Part shown: positions 21,275 to 36,000 of the stretch, piece after piece
Layout: the number at the start of each line of letters is the position of its first letter
Position numbering within the stretch: the first letter of the stretch is position 1
Origin: Myotis daubentonii
Taxonomy: Eukaryota; Chordata; Mammalia; Chiroptera; Vespertilionidae
Assembly (NCBI RefSeq): GCF_963259705.1
Contig: NC_081840.1
Coordinates: 5,699,062 to 5,763,061 of the forward strand
Length of the DNA: 64,000 nucleotides
Direction of reading: 5' to 3'
Notes under the pieces: model-generated
What the model saw: the letters and a program-made list of their open reading frames with translations, nothing else
The model's database searches: none
Told to the model about the DNA's origin: nothing
Program-made: the position numbers and the translations under genes

Positions 21275-24200
21275 CTGCGGGGAGGCGGGGGTCAGAGGCC
21301 AGGCCTTGGCACAGACAGGCCTCTGCCACACACATGCACACGAGCATGTACACACAGACACGTGTGTGCACAAACACGTGAGCATGTACACAGTGACACG
21401 TGAGCGTGTACACACAGACACGTGGGTACACAGAGACACACACCCTGGCACCCCCAGGTGCCTGTGTCCAGGTCAGCCCGGCAGGAGGCTGGCTGGTGCT
21501 GGCCACTCGCCCCGGCACAGTCTCCACCCCCTGCCCAGGCTCATATGCACCTGTCCCTGGGCTACGCTGGAGTTTCTGACCCAGGAGCCGGGGGAGGCCG
21601 GCTGTCTTCCCTCAAGCACCTGCCCAGTTCTGAGGCACAGCCTGGCCTGGTCATTCATGCTCCGCACCCGCTTCCAGTGCCCTTCCCAGCCTGCCAACCC
21701 TCTGCTTCGGCTCCCACCACACCCCCCAGTGCCCACCTCTCAACCTCAGTACTTGTTTCCCAAATGCCTATCTTTCACTCCTCTCCCCCTTCAGCTCCTC
21801 ACCCCTGCCTGCTCACGACACCCTCAGCTGCCTCCTCCAGGAAGTGCTCCCTGCCTCGGCACCTGCAGCAGCAGCACCACCGCCCCCGTGGAGGGCACGC
21901 TGGGCACACCAGTGCTCCAGGCCTGCGTTATAGCTGCAGACGGGCTCAGGTAGACCAGGTGACCTGCACGGGCGCCAGCAGGGGGCCATTCACTTTGCCC
22001 GGAAGTAAAGACACTCTCACAACCACCCGAGTCTAGGTTCTGGCTCTGCTGCTTCCTGCGACAGGCACCTCCCCTCACGACCTTTACCTTCCCATCTGTG
22101 AAATGGGGATAATGGGTAAGGCGGGCACCTGCCAAATCGGCTTGTGGTGAAGCGTAAGTGAGGTGGTGTTCAGCCCAGAGCCGGACCTCAGTGCCTTCAG
22201 CGGGGGGGGGGGGGGCCGCGGGGAAGGAGGGATGCACACACAGGCTGTCAGACTCTCGGTCACACAGGCCAGGGCGCAAACACCTGCACACCCAGACAAA
22301 AGCTCACACATAACCACATGCACACATACATGTACACACCGGAAACACTCATAGGCACACATGCAAACCCCTAAAGGCAGGTGCACACCATGCACACACA
22401 GAAGACCCCACTGCCCCCTCTCCTGCCCCGAGGGGCACCTCAGTTCTTTCAATCCCACCCACACCAGACTGAACTCCTCCTCCTCCCGCCTGCCCTCCCT
22501 CCTCCTCCAGAAATTCTCCATCCGCAGGCCTCCCAAGGCAGAGCCACCAGCCCGGAGGCTTCCACTCTGCACCAACTCAGGCCGAGCCCCTTGGGTCACA
22601 GAACCCTCCCTGTCCTCTCCGCCATGTGGGGCCCCTGGAAAGTCACGGGCAGTGACAAGAAATGCGGAGGGACAGGGAGTCAGGACCCAGGAAGGGGAGG
22701 TGCTTTCACGCACTATCACTACCCCTGCCCCATTTTACAAGAGGAAGCAGAGGCACAGAGAGGGCAAGCAGTTTGCCCAAGGATGCACAGCCAGTACATG
22801 CCATAGCTGGGCTCAATCAGGTTTGCTTTACACTAAGCGGTCTAAATGGTAAATGCGCCTCGAGCCCCTGTCCTGCCAGGATTCACCTTGTCACTCTCCG
22901 GGCGCACACCCGGCCCCTCTCCGGTGCGGCCTCTCCCTTCGCCCTGGCACCACGACTGAGAACGTGGCCACCCCATGATCAGCGTGAAAGGAAAAGGAGG
23001 TCAGAGCCTGGCCCCAGGCCCACCCCGCCACACCTCCCGCCTCCTCAGACACGGTGCACCCCTCGCCGCTGCGCCCCTGCCCACACGGCCACCTACCAGG
23101 GGCAGGTTGCAGCCGGGGATGCTGGGGAAGTCGTGGTGCTCCATGTGGTAGCCCACGTTGAAGGTGATCCAGTTGAGGGGCCCATAGTAGGAGTAGGTCT
23201 CGTGGCCCTTGACAAACATGTAGTGCTCAGCCACGAAGTGGCCGGAGATGGGGTGCAGGCCCAGGCCCAGCAGGGTGCTGGCCAGCAGGTAGACCACGGG
23301 CTTGAGCCCCCAGAGGGCGAAGATGGTCGCGTCGGCCGCCAGCTGGACCAGGGCGTTGAACACCTCCATGCGCGTCAGGGCCTTGGGGTTCACGCAGAGC
23401 GGCCGCAGGGAGTAGAACAGGGGCTGCAGCACCAGCCAGAGCAGCTTCCGGGCCGGCGTGCAGAAGAGCCAGCCCTCCAGGCGCGTGGGCACGTCCACGT
23501 CCAGCCCGTCGCCGCCCAGGTAGCGGTGGTGGTCCACGTGGTACTTCTTGAAGGAGGCGGCATAGGGCACGCCCACGGGCAGGTTGGCGAAGACGGCGAA
23601 CCAGCGGTTGTGGGCGGCGCGGCCCGTGCCGAAGGCCGTGTTGTGCGAGATGTCGTGGATGGCCAGCGTCAGCGAGTGGTTCACGCAGCCGCCGAAGGCG
23701 TAGGCCCAGAAGAGCAGCCAGCGCCACGCCAGCCCCCGCACCAGCCAGCAGGCCAGCAGCTGCACCAGCACCAGCCCCAGCACCGTCCACTTGAGATGAG
23801 GGTCCGGCCGCATCAGCGCCTTGATGGCCGGGTACTTGGCTGCAGGTAGGACCAGGAGAGAAGGTGGTGAGGGGGGTGCGGCCGCCTGGGCCCCCAGCCA
23901 TATGCCCACTCTCCCTTCCTCCCTCTCTTCCTCCCTTCATTCCATTTGTCCCCCTGGCTTCCCTCCGGTCCTCCTCCGCCATCCACTAAGCCCCTGGGCA
24001 GTGACCCGGGGGATCATGCTAAGACCTTGCCCTGCGTGTGATTCTGGACCTAGGACCAGCCGGGCCTGTGGGCACCCAGACAGGCAGACCTGCCTCCTCC
24101 CCACCACCTGGGGGCGCTGGGGAGACTTCCTGGGGGTGGGGGGCTTTGCCATCAGCCTAAATAAAGAGCAGGTGTCCCCACAGGTCACTGAAATGTACTC

Positions 24201-27200
24201 AGAAATCAAAGCAGCTGCAGAGCCAGGAGCTGCCGGCTGCGCCCGTGAACCTCACACACGGTGCAGCGGGCTGTGACCAGGTGGACCAGGCATATCGGGA
24301 ACCCGGGAGGGGCAGGCGGCTGGGAAGGGGCACATGGAGGGCTCGGGCTTGCTCTCAAGTGTTTCAGTTCTTAAAACAAGATCTGAAGGAAGTGCCATCA
24401 AACGTTGAATGTGTTTATTTGGGGGGGGGGGGTGTTTGTTACAGTATCTTTTGTATTTTCTACGTTTCGTTTCATAGAAAAGGAAAAAACAACGAGAGTT
24501 GGGGTTAGCCGAGCCCACGGGGGCCTTCCCGGCCCAGAAGCAGCAAGCCCTGCCGGAAGGGGGAGAGGGTGTGGGGGGCGTACCCTCTATCAGGACAGCC
24601 GTGCCTTCTAGAACCTCTGCAGCTGCGGGCAGGAGGGCCGGCAGGGCCAGGCCGGGGAGGGTGCCACGTCCAGGGACAGACAAGGTGACAGATGCCCACC
24701 AGGTCTGCTCCGTCCCGCCTCCCTGGGCACAGCAGGTGGGCACTCAGCGCCACGATGCACAGAGAGGGAAACTGAGGCTATGAGGGTGGGGCTCGTCCCA
24801 GGGCCCCCTCAGGACAGGCGGCGTCTACCCTCCTGAGCAGTGGGCAGCCTCAGGCTCACCCTCCCAGGCTGTCCCATGAAGAGGGTGCCAGGACGGCAGC
24901 AGAGGCTGGGCCCCGACTGGAAATGGCCAGGCCAAGGCTGAGTCCTGCCCAGCTCTGCCCAGCTCTTTCCTTCGAGTGCCCCAGGCATGGCTCCCCCTCT
25001 GTGCTTGGTCCGGAAGGATATGCCAGCCCAGCTCAACCGACGCAAGGCCCTCCTCCCTCCCACCGTCCTGTCTGCCATTTACAGATGAGGAGACTGAGTC
25101 TCAGGGTGATGCCTGGGCTCAGCCAGCACCGAGGGCGTGTCCCCAGCCTCCCTCTTGAGAAGGTGCCTCTGGCATGGGGACGCCAGCCTTCAAGGTGTAG
25201 TTACGTCTCTCCAGTGACTAAGACAAGCCAGGTGTCCGGCTACAGCACCCTTTCTGTCAGAGCCACCCAGCAATAGACCAGGCTGTTTCAGAGGTGGTGA
25301 GCTGCCTGTCCCTGGGAGTATGCAAAGAGAAACACAGCAACATGGCAAAGGGAGTCTGCTCCAGAGGGAAGACTCAGGCTCACAGTCGGAGTTCTGTGGC
25401 CATGGGTTCGTTCCCACCTCTGTGGGCCGTGGTGTCCCAGTGTGTGACGGCGAGGACACAGTGCACCTCTCAGTGTCTGCCCCTCGAGCAGGTCCTGGCT
25501 CCCGGAGAGCAGGACAGCCCTCATCTGTGGGAGATGCTGGGGGGTATCGGGGTCCCCGAATCCTAGAATCACAGGCCACCTCTGCCCAGGGAGCAGCATC
25601 CAGAGTGGGTTCAAATCCCAGTTCTGGACAAGGATTTTATTTTAATTTAGTTTATTTTGGTTAATCCTCACCTGAGGATATTTTTCCATTGATTTTTAGG
25701 GAGAGTGGAAGAGAAAAGGAAAGACAGAGAGAAACATCGATATGAGAGAAACACATCGATTGGTTGCCTCCTGCACGCGCCCCGACCAGGGCCGGGGCCA
25801 GGAAGAAGCCTGAAACCAAGGTACGGGTCCTTGACCGGAATTGAACCCGGGACCCTTTGGTCCACAGCCAACACTCTGTCCACTGAGCCAAACCGGCTAG
25901 GGTTGGACAAGAATCTTGAATCCACAATATGTAAAGATCTCCTACAACTGAACAACAAAAGGCAACCCACCCAATGTAAAAACCGGCAAAGGACTTGAAC
26001 AGGCATTTCTCCAAAGATGTGCACCTAACCAATGAGCACGTGGGAAGATGCTCAGTGTCATCAGTCACTAGGGAAACGCAAATCAAAACCACAATGAGAT
26101 ACTGCTTCACCCGCACTAGGGTGGCCACATGTAAAAAGCAGAAAGTGACAAGTGACGACAATGTGGAGAAATCGGAACCCTTGTTTGTACGTTACTGGTA
26201 AGATCACAAAAAACGGTACAGCCACTGTGGAAAATAACTTGATGGTTCCTCAAAAAAACGTTAAACAGAGAATTACCATACGACCCAGCAATTCCACTCC
26301 TAAATCTATACCTAAGAGAACGTAAGCCCTGGCCGGGTAGCCCAGTTGGGAGAGTGTTGTCGCCATACTCCAAGGCTGTGGGTTTGATCCCAGGTCAGGG
26401 CACATACAAGAAGCAACTAGTGAACGCATCAGTGAGTGGAACAACAAATCAATGTTTTTTTCCTGCTCTCGCTCTCTGTCTCTCCTTCTCTCTCCAAAAT
26501 TAATTGTGGTAAAATATATAGAGCATAAAATTTGCCATTTTAACTGTTTTGCTTTTGTTCTTGTCTCTTTAAAACATTTCTCAGCTCCAAGCAGGTAACC
26601 TCAGCTCCAAGGAGCCGTCTGTGAACCACAGACGCGGTCGCTGGCAGGAGGAATGGATACGCACAGAAAGCCCAGGCGGGGAGCAGGGCTCAGGTCATGC
26701 TGTGCGTGGCGGCTGGTCAGCACATGCGCCCTATGAGGCAGGCTCAGGCGCACACAAATGCCCGACCAGCACTGCAGATGGTCACGGCTCCTGAAAGCTT
26801 TAGGACTGGGAGACGGCGGGGGCCGTGCTGAGGCAATACCAGGCTGGTTACCTGCTCTCCCGGACCTGCCCCATGGTGGCTGCTTGGGTCGTGGCGGCAC
26901 AGTGGGAGGCCAGCTGGCTGCCCAGGAAAGGCCAGAGGTCTCCTTGGGTGCTCGGTGCCCCAGCATCATCCCACCAGGTGGGGCGAGAGAGACCAAAAGA
27001 CCCAGGTGAGGGATGGGGGACACAGGCAGGTGGGCAACTTGTGGACCCCGCTTGGGAGGGGGGCAGGGGGCAGGCCTCATCCCAGCTTATTCCTGGCCCA
27101 AAAGGGGTCACAGTGAACTTCTGAGGGTGTGCCCAGGAAGATGGGTGCCTCCAGTGGAGGATGGGGGCTTGCGGGTGGGAGTCCAGCAGGGAAACATGTT

Positions 27201-29407
27201 TCCCCGTGATGGCCAGGGCGAGAAGGAAGTGCCAGCCACCTCCTCGTCAGGAATGCCCTCGCCCACAGTCCTTGCCCACAGCCGGAGCCAGGCAATCGCA
27301 GGCAAAGTGCCCTGAACCTTTGCATACCTGGCTGTGGGGCGGGGACCACAGACCCAGAGGCTCCAGCCTCCCGCTCACCAGCCGTGGCCTCTGGGCACCC
27401 GCCTCCCCCCTCGGGCAACTGGGGGCCAGGCGCTCACCTGCCAAGGCGCACCTGGGAACCAACCGAGCCACCAGCCCCCACAGGGTGGGCCTTCCCTGCT
27501 TCCCCTTGGAAGGAGGCCCAGCCCGGGCAGGAGGGCGGGGCAGGCCACACCTGCGCCAGGTGAGCACTGACTCGCAAGCTCTGGGGCAGCTGAGAGGACC
27601 CTGGCTCTGGGACCCAGGCCAGCACACGGGCCACTCCTGTGCCCCTCAGGGGCCAGGGCAGGCACAGAGCTGCCAGCGGGGACCTTGGACAGCGGGCCCC
27701 CGGGGCCTCCATCGAGCAGATAATACGTCCTGCCTGTGGGAGCGAAGGAGAAGACCCGCGGGGCTTCCCTGCCCAGCCCACCTCGGGGGGCCTGCTACCC
27801 CTTCCCCCTCTCCCAATAGTTTCCCACAAAGCTCAGGCACGGGGTGCCAGGTTCCCAGCCCCTCCCCCAGCCGCCCCACCTCCCCGCTGGGGCTCAGCGC
27901 CTCGATGCGGCCTGAGCCTCGGAGCCCCCGGAGCTGCTGTGACTGCGGTTATGACACCCAGTTCCCGGGCCTGAGAGCACGCACAGCCCCTTTCTGACCT
28001 CTGGGACCAGCGTGCTGCTCAGGGAGGCCATCTGGCCTGGTTGCTTTTACCTCGGCTCCCGGGCCCGGGGGGTCCCTGGACCTGGCCATCCTGCGGAAGC
28101 AATGAAATGCGGGCCGGGGGGTGAGGCAGCTGGATGCTGGCAGCTCAGGGGCGACCCCCAAGAGTGTAAGCTCCCGATCACCTCACTGGGCCTGAGAGCA
28201 CCTTCCCCCACAGAACAGAGAGGAGCCCCCACAAGTCCGCAGGCCCAGCACAGCCCTCAGGGAAGCCTTGCAGAGCAGGCACTGAGGCCGATGGCGTGGT
28301 CCCAGGCGCCGTGGCTAAAAGCATGGGGGGGGGGGGCTCAGAGGGGACCTGGCCCCCATCGTGCTGGGAAGTGAGGCTGGGAGCCCTCCAGTGGAGACCC
28401 CAGAAGACCCCTCCAGGACTAGGGCTCCTCTGGACCATCCTAACAGCCCTCTGACCAGGAGCCCGCTGACTCCCCACCCCACCTCCATCCCTTTACCCAC
28501 ACCTGCCAGACGGAAACTCAATCCTCACTCAAGGTAAACAAATATCTAACCTCTTCAATTCCAGAGCTTCCAGCCCCTGACCAGGTGGGAGCCTGGGGAC
28601 CGCCTGGGGAACCCCTCTGAGGACTACCAGCCACACAGACCCCGGCTGAGGTCACTGGGCAGGGCAGGTCTTGGGGCAACTGGAGCCATGGGCTTAGGGG
28701 TGTCCGCTGGGGGAGGTCAAGGAGAGTCACAGACAGGAAGACAAGACAGGGGCCCACTGAACTTGGCAAGGTCACAGGGGCCTCAGCAGGAACCATTTCA
28801 GCACAGCCAGGGGTGACATGGCTGAGAGGTGAGGTGGTGAGGGGCGTGTACGGGCATGGAGGGGCAGGACGCCAGGGTGGGGTCATGGACAAGGCAAGCT
28901 CCAGGGGCTCAGGGAAGGCAGATGAGGAGAGGGGGTGTGAGGGGGAGGGGGAGAGAACCAGAACCGCACCCCGCAGCTGCCCCAGGAGGAGCCCTGCCCA
29001 GGCTCTGCCCCTGTGGGACCTCAGCAGACCTGGGGGACCTCCCCGCTCAGGCCTCCTGCCCCGAGGACCAGAGCAGCGGGGCTGGGACCTGCTCGCCTCC
29101 AGCAGAGCCCAGGGCAAGCGTGGATGGCCACTTGGAACCAAAGACAACACGCCCGTGCAGACGGCTCCCGGCAGCGGCCCGGCCAGAGCCGCTGGCCATG
29201 AGTGACAGCATTGCTAGAAGTCACCCTGTCCAGGCACAGCTCAGAAAGGAGGTCTGAGACCCAGGGAGGCCCAGAGAACGTCAGACAAGGCAGGGAAAGG
29301 CTGGCAGAGCCAGATGTGACCTCGGGACCCCCGAGTCCAGGTCTGCAGGATGCAAGCCGGGACCAGGCCTGGACGCAGAGGCCAGCAGGGCCGCATGCCC
29401 GGCGTCT

Positions 29408-29454
<47 letters not shown>

Positions 29455-32400
29455 AGGAGGGGACTGCGCCATCAGAGAGTGGAGGAAACAGGTTCCACCA
29501 CTGAGGTGGTGAGGGGCGTGTACGGAGGGTCAGGTGGGGGTCAGGTGAAACACCTAATTTCCAGGGGCCCCTCTGGAGGGTGGAAAGAGCCTCAGCCCCC
29601 AGAGGAGCTATTTCCGGGGCTGGGCTGCCTCGGGCAAAGTGCCCTGAGAATCCGGGTCCCGGTTCAGGAGAGCCACACTGCAGCCCTGCTCAGGCCCACG
29701 GCTGTGTGCCCTTGGGCAAGGCCCTGTCCCTCTCTGGGCTGCTTCCTCACCATCCATCCCCACGGTGCCCACTCTGACAGCCCTGGGGGCACATGGAGGT
29801 GGGGTCTGCCCTGGGGATGGGGGCACATGGCCACCTCAGGGTGAGGAGGCGGCAGGTGCTCAGGGACTGGGAAGCAGGGCTCCAGCAGGTGTGTGCACTT
29901 ACATGCATTACATATATTTACATACATGACAGGCTGGGTCATCAAGACCCAGAGAGCAGAGCAGGCAGACACGCCTGCTGGGAGGGCGGCCTGACCCGAA
30001 CCCCACACCAATCTCAGCTGGGGACCTAGGGTTCTCCCAGAACTTCTCCTGCCTGCTTCTGCTGGGCCAGCCGAGCGGAGGGAAGATGGCAGGTGCCGCA
30101 GCGGGCAGGGGAGGCGCTGGGCCCGCACCCCCGCGGACAGCAGGGTCCCGAGGCTGGCACCAGGCTCCTGCCCGCAGCGCAGGCCTCCACTCCTCCCTGG
30201 GGTCCGGCTGGCAATGAAGTCACACCCCCTGGTCTCCAGCAGGGCTCCCGGGAGCACAGGGGCTCCTCCCCTCTCTCACACACCAAGCCCGGCACCGTCT
30301 AGGACGGACTCCACCGCCAAACACCACGGCTGCCAGTCTCCTGTGACGACCCAGGTCTCGAATGTTCCATCGCAGAGTCAGCTCCTGCTGCCACCCGCCT
30401 CCGAGCCCCCACCTGACCCTCCGCACACAAGCCGCTGCACACAGGGCACCAGGATCCCCGGTCTTCCCTCACCGTCCCCACCGCAACCCAGTAACCTGAC
30501 CTCCGACAGCCTCTCCCGACAAAGGCTTCAAAGCCCAACTAATCCCACTTCCCAGCCCGCTTCCTCGCAGCACGGCCTGGCGCCTGGTGCGCCACCTCCC
30601 AGCTCAGCCCCCCGCCTTTTCCGCTCTGGGCCAAAAGGCCAGCCTCGCCCGTGGGGTCAGTGTGGGAGGCCCTCTGGGGCCCGGTTCCACAGAGAAAGGG
30701 TGGAAAGTGGCCCAAAGTGCCTTCAGCAGCCACTGTTCGCCTCCTCGCCTGCCTCTTGTTAAACCTGCTTTTTGCTCGTTGACAAATATTTGCGGAAGGT
30801 CTGGGCAGCCAGGCCCCAGATCACAGAGATGGACGGGGTGCCCAGGCGGAGCGGGGTGCGGTGCCAGGGCATGGGCAGTGTGCCCCGGATAGCATGTGCC
30901 AAGAGAAGGAGACACACACACAAAGCCCAGTGACATGCCAGCTAAACTCAAAGGAGAAAGAATTTGGATTTAGCCCCGCAGGTATGGCTCAGTGGTTAGG
31001 CATCCACCCGATATGCCAGGGTTTAGGTTCAATTCCTGGTCAGGGCACACGCCCAGGTTTCAGGCTCGATCCTGGTGGGGGCGTGCAGGAGGCAGCCAAT
31101 CGATGTTGTTTCTCTCTCATCAATGTTCCTCTCTCTCCCTCTCCCTCTCCCTTCCTCTCTCTCTAAAAATCAATAAAAACATTTTTTTGAAAAAGAATGT
31201 GTCCCTGGCTGGTGTTTCTCAGTGGTTAGAGCACCATCCCTATGTGCCAGGGTTGCGGGTTCGGTCCCAGCTGGGATGTGTGCAGGAATCAACCGATGAA
31301 TGCATGGGTGGGTGGGCAACGAATCGGTGTTTCTCATGTGTGCGCGGGGCACTGGCGCTCTCTCTCTCTCTCTTTCTTTCTAAGTCAATAATTTTTTAAA
31401 AAAAATTTTTAAAGGTTTTGGAGCCCTGGCTGGTTTGCTCAGTGGTTAGAGTGTCAGCCCAGCCCAGAGCCCAGGTGGTAGTGGGCTCAATTTCAGGTCA
31501 AGGGCACGTACCTCAGTCACAGGTTCAATCCCCAACCTGGTCACGGAGAGAGCGGGAGGCAGCCAATTGATGTTTCTCTCTCTCCTCCTTCCCCTCCCTC
31601 CCTCCCACTCTCTCTAAAAATCAACGGGGAAATATCCCCACCCCTTGGGTGAGGACTTAAAAGCGGGGATTTGGATTTAAGAACATGGGGTGGGGCTGTG
31701 GAGTGACCGCGAGTGGTCATCAGGCATCTTTTTCAGGCCACAGAGATACTCTCAGGTGAATGACTAAAAGCCATTGGACTGTGCCTTTAAAGTGAGTAAA
31801 TGCTACAGTATGTAAATCATACCTCACAAAAGCGGGTGCAAATCAAGGAGGCGGGGGACGCACACACCCATCTCCATGGAGGCTGGGAGGGGACACGTGA
31901 CCTGGCACCTGTCAGCAGTCATGTGTGAGGGACCGAGGACAGACAGGGGCTCCGTCCCACCTCTAGCTCGCTGGCTAACTGCGGGCAAGCGACAAGCTCC
32001 CAGGGCCCTGCTGTGCATAAAGCGTGCAAATGTCTAGGAGGCAGGAAAGAGGACAGAAGACATTCTCAGGTGAGAAGACCAAGGGCCAGCCAGGGCAGGT
32101 ACTTGCCACCTGGGCCGGCACAGGGCCTCCATGAGGCAGAGTGAGAAACAACAACTCAGAAATCCAGAAAAAGGACAACTTCCATGGAAAGGGAACCAAG
32201 GGCGTGACAGGACATCCACAAAAGAAGGCAGAGAAATCAGGAAGAGCAGCTCAGCCTCACCGAGCAGCTGAGAAATGCCACTTAAAACGGGGTGCCGCCC
32301 TGGCTGGTTTGGCTCAGGGGATAGAGCGTCGGCCTGCGGACTGAAGGGTCCTGGGTTCGATTCCGGGCAGGGGCACATGCCCAGGTTGAGGGCTCGACCC

Positions 32401-33005
32401 CCAGTGGGGGACGTGCAGAGGCAGCCGATCAATGATTCTCTCTCATTGTTGATGTTTCTATCTCTCTCTCCCTCTCCCTTCCTCTCTGAAATCAATAAAA
32501 ATATATTTTTTTAAAAAACGGGGTGCCTCCCAACCACCAGCTGCGAGGATGACCCCTCGCACTGTGAGCTCCTCAAAGCGCCGGCTGGAGCCAGGAACAC
32601 GCCTGTTTCAGGGCTCACCCAGACTCTCTGGGAAGCCAGCCGCACCAGGCCACGCCAGGTGGAGGTGGGCCTGGCCCTGCCCTCGGGGAAGCTCAGAGGT
32701 GACTGGGGAAGTCACAGTTGAAGCAATCATCCCACAGATCAAGGCAGGATTGAAGACAGGGCAAAGGCCGCGGGTAAAAGTGCCCCGCGGGGGAGCAGGG
32801 CGCAGGAAGGAGAGCTCAGCGGGGAGGCGGGTCGTGGCGTGGGCCAGCAGGCCCCTCCCTTCCCAACCCCATGACCAGGGATGATGCATGTTGATGATCA
32901 CTTACAATTGATCATAGTGGAAATATGTACAGATCGGGGCTCTTGTTCCCTCCAGAGACTCAATCACTTAACGCTTACCAGCACGCAGTGTGCGTGTGTG
33001 CGTGC

Positions 33006-33040
<35 letters not shown>

Positions 33041-36000
33041 GTTAGAGAGTGTTTTAGAGAAAAGGGACATTCAGGCTGAAACCTGAAGGATGCATAGGAG
33101 TTCGGTAGAGGGAAAGAATTCAGGCAGAGAGAACAGCGTCTGCAAAAGCCACAGAGTAGGAAATGGGCAGAAGACAGGGTGCCTTCCACAAAGTGGCTGG
33201 AGAGCACAAAGCAAGAAGGGGCAGGGCCAGGGCCAGGATGTGCCGCACGGGCCCGGGCAGAGGTGGAGATTTCCAGCAAGGGCGGCCCTGGGAGGGTCTG
33301 AGCAGAGAGGACATACCCAGGTCAGTCAGGGTCCAGGAGGAAGCCTGTGGGGACCACCTATTCCCTGTGCTGCTGTGGGCCAGACCCACAGCACCCCTTC
33401 CCGCCTCCTCACCCAGCTTAGCATCCAGGTCCCCTTCCTCTCCTTGGCCAGCAGCTTCTCTCTGCCCTTCCCAAGCCCATCACAGCCCACCGACCAATCA
33501 CAGGGCCTCCAGGGGAGGCCGGGCTACTCAGAGCAGGAGGGGAAGGAGGCACCCCCCTCTCTTCTGTGGAATCTCAGGGCTGGGAGGGCACAGGGTAGGC
33601 ATCGCCTGCAGCCTGCCTGGGAGAGGAGGGCAGGGTCTGTGTGCTGACTGCAGCAGGGACGGGAGCATGAGAGAACGACCCTGTGACCAACCTGCTCGCC
33701 TCCCTGCAGCCACATCTGTGTGGCTGGGTGAGAACCGTCCACACATCCCCCAGAGAGCAGAGCGGAGCGGAGAGCTCAGCCAGTTCTGGTCTGGATCTCT
33801 GGCTTTGCTGCCAAGACATCCCCAGCCAAGTTCTTTCCTGAGCAAATAATCCAGCCAGTGCCAACAGTCTCACTTCCTTGTTTTCCTTTGATGATTTGAA
33901 CTTCTCTTTACTATATGTGTGCCCTATTTTTCTAAGTCAAGAACAAAAACAAAATCACAAAGCTATTTGTTTTTGAAAAGACAAATCCAAAGCTTGCCTT
34001 TTATTCCACGGCCACGCCTGGCGTGGGTTCTGATCTCAACCAGACAGACTCCCGCTGGCTCTGCTCTGCCCTCACAGTCCAGGAAGCCTCGGCCCCGCCT
34101 GGGACACCGGGCTCCTCATTGCTGCCCTGGGACCCCCTTTTGCTAGGACACCGTGCCCTGGGAGCAGGTCCCCACCCAGGCGGGCAGGCAGGAGCTGCAC
34201 GTGGACTTTGGTCCTGCCGGAAGAGCACTCAGCAGCTCTGTGCCAGGACTTTCTGGGTCCTGACTCTGCGATTAGGATCTTTATTGAGCATCCATTTGCC
34301 CTGGCAGCTTGGCATGGGCACAGCAGCCACCTGGGTGGGGCACAGCAGATGCCTGGGTAGGGCCGCAGCACGTCCTGAGCAGGAGGCTGCCTGAGCACCA
34401 ACCTGGCCTCTGTGACCTCCAAGCTGTGTGGCCGTAGGCAAGTCGCTTCCTCTCTCTGAACCTCATGCTGCTGCCTCTTCTGTAAAGAGATGCTGGCTGG
34501 CAGTTACCCATAAGCCATCTCTCCAGCTGGAAACAGCACAGGTGCTCCCTGTCCTGGGGGAAAACACGGGCCTGCCCGCAGGAGGTAACAGCTGAGCATC
34601 AGCATTCCCTCCATTTCACCTGCACGACAACTCTGTTAGGAAGGTATTACCACGAATCCCCTTTAGCGCCAACAAGCCTCAGTTTCCTCATCTGTTGATT
34701 GACTTGCCCGAAGGTCACATGGCTAATGAGTGCGCGTTGAGGTCCTTGCCGGGAGATCACTCCACAGCCACGCCCCAGACCCCTGCAGCCTGCCCCAAAG
34801 AGACAAGGACCCATGGCCTGAAGCCACGGAGCTCCCTCACCCAGCCCGGGTCCACGAGGGAAACTGGGGGGCTTCCTGCAGGAGGTGGAACTGAGCAAGA
34901 GCCCGTTGGGCAGAGCAGGGGAGGACATTCAGGCAGGGGAATAGCAAATGCCAGGGAGGGAGGGAGAATGGCACAGTCCAAGTTCACTGGCTTAAAACTA
35001 GATGCGAAGGGAGGACCCCACAGCACCCAGTGGGAGTGGAAATGATCAAGGCTCCCTGGAGAATCGGCCCTTGAGAACGTGTGCAGCCCCTGGCCAGGCC
35101 AAGATGCCTCCCTCTCCAAGTCCTCCAGCCTTCCTGGCCACCTGTCCAGCAGGCATCCAGGATTGGTGCAGGGCCCGTGGCTCCTCTCTTTAGAGAGTTC
35201 CTTCTCCGTGACCTGGAGTGCTGGGGACCACACTGAGCACCTTCCCATCCTCATACCCACTCCGCCAGGCAAGGATGAATGTGCCCACTTTACAGATGTC
35301 ACCATAGATCCCCCAGCCTTCGCCACCTGGGCCAGGTGCCCAGGTGATCACCAAGGCCCTCCCAGCCACCCCCGGGAAGTCCACAGGCGCAGGGGACCAT
35401 GCTGCCACAGCTGAGACCATAAACAATGCTGGACTATCGCTCACCTCATAGGAGAAACACACAAAGGCACAAACCCACCCAGGGGTCTGCAGCCCCTGAT
35501 CCTCCAGCTAGAGCAGGGTAGTCACACACTAACCACTCAACAGGCCCAGTGTCTGGAAGCATTCACCCTGGCCAGGTAGCTCAGCTGGTTAGAGCGTCAT
35601 CCCCATAGGCCAAGGTTGCAGGTTCCATCCCTGGTCAGGGTGCATACAAGCATCAACCAATGAATGCATGACTAAGCGGAACAACAAATCAATGTTTCTC
35701 TCTCGCTCACTCTCCTTTCCTTTCTCTCTCTAAAAATCAATAACAATTTTAAAAAGTAATAGGGTGCATATTTCCATAGTCTTGGGGTGGGGGGAGGAGA
35801 CACTAAAGGACAAGCACTAAAGACAAAAACGAGTCCCTTCAAAAACGCATTAAGAAAACAGTTCCTGTGATCGCAAAAGACAAAAATTGTAAAGGAGAAA
35901 ATGCATTGCGACATGTGAGACACGGAGTTAAAAGCTTCCAATACCCAGAGCTAACAAGCAACAAGCAACAGACCAACCGAGAAAAGAAGAAACTTCCCTG

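Larger units (their letters stand above)
21275..23096 (-). other. DEGS2: DEGS2 intron 2
   Basis: Contains a CA/TG-rich imperfect tandem block (21325-21445), a sense MIR (22020-22135), a G run at 22202-22214, CA-rich text (22270-22400) and an antisense MIR (22715-22815). Confidence 0.75.

Noticed and set aside
21971..21987. GGCGCCAGCAGGGGGCC as a CTCF site in DEGS2 intron 2
   Set aside because: The core fits but the base after GGGGGC does not; too weak to list as a feature.
22662..23849. 395-codon plus-strand open frame
   Set aside because: It is antisense to DEGS2 exon 2; GC-rich third positions on the real strand keep the opposite strand open.
23227..23982. 251-codon minus-strand frame rich in Ala, Gly and Arg
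   Set aside because: It is the shifted frame of DEGS2 exon 2, running into the intron.
28830..29525. Direct repeats as LTRs or target duplications of an element
   Set aside because: The flanked 650 bp shows no mobile-element structure, so only the bare repeat is reported.
30976..31640. Three spaced repeats as a CRISPR-like array
   Set aside because: They are tandem Ves SINEs in a mammalian genome; no short identical direct repeats with unique spacers.
32297..32370. tRNA-like A and B boxes (also in about thirty other places)
   Set aside because: They are the heads of Ves SINEs, followed by SINE bodies and tails, not tRNA genes.
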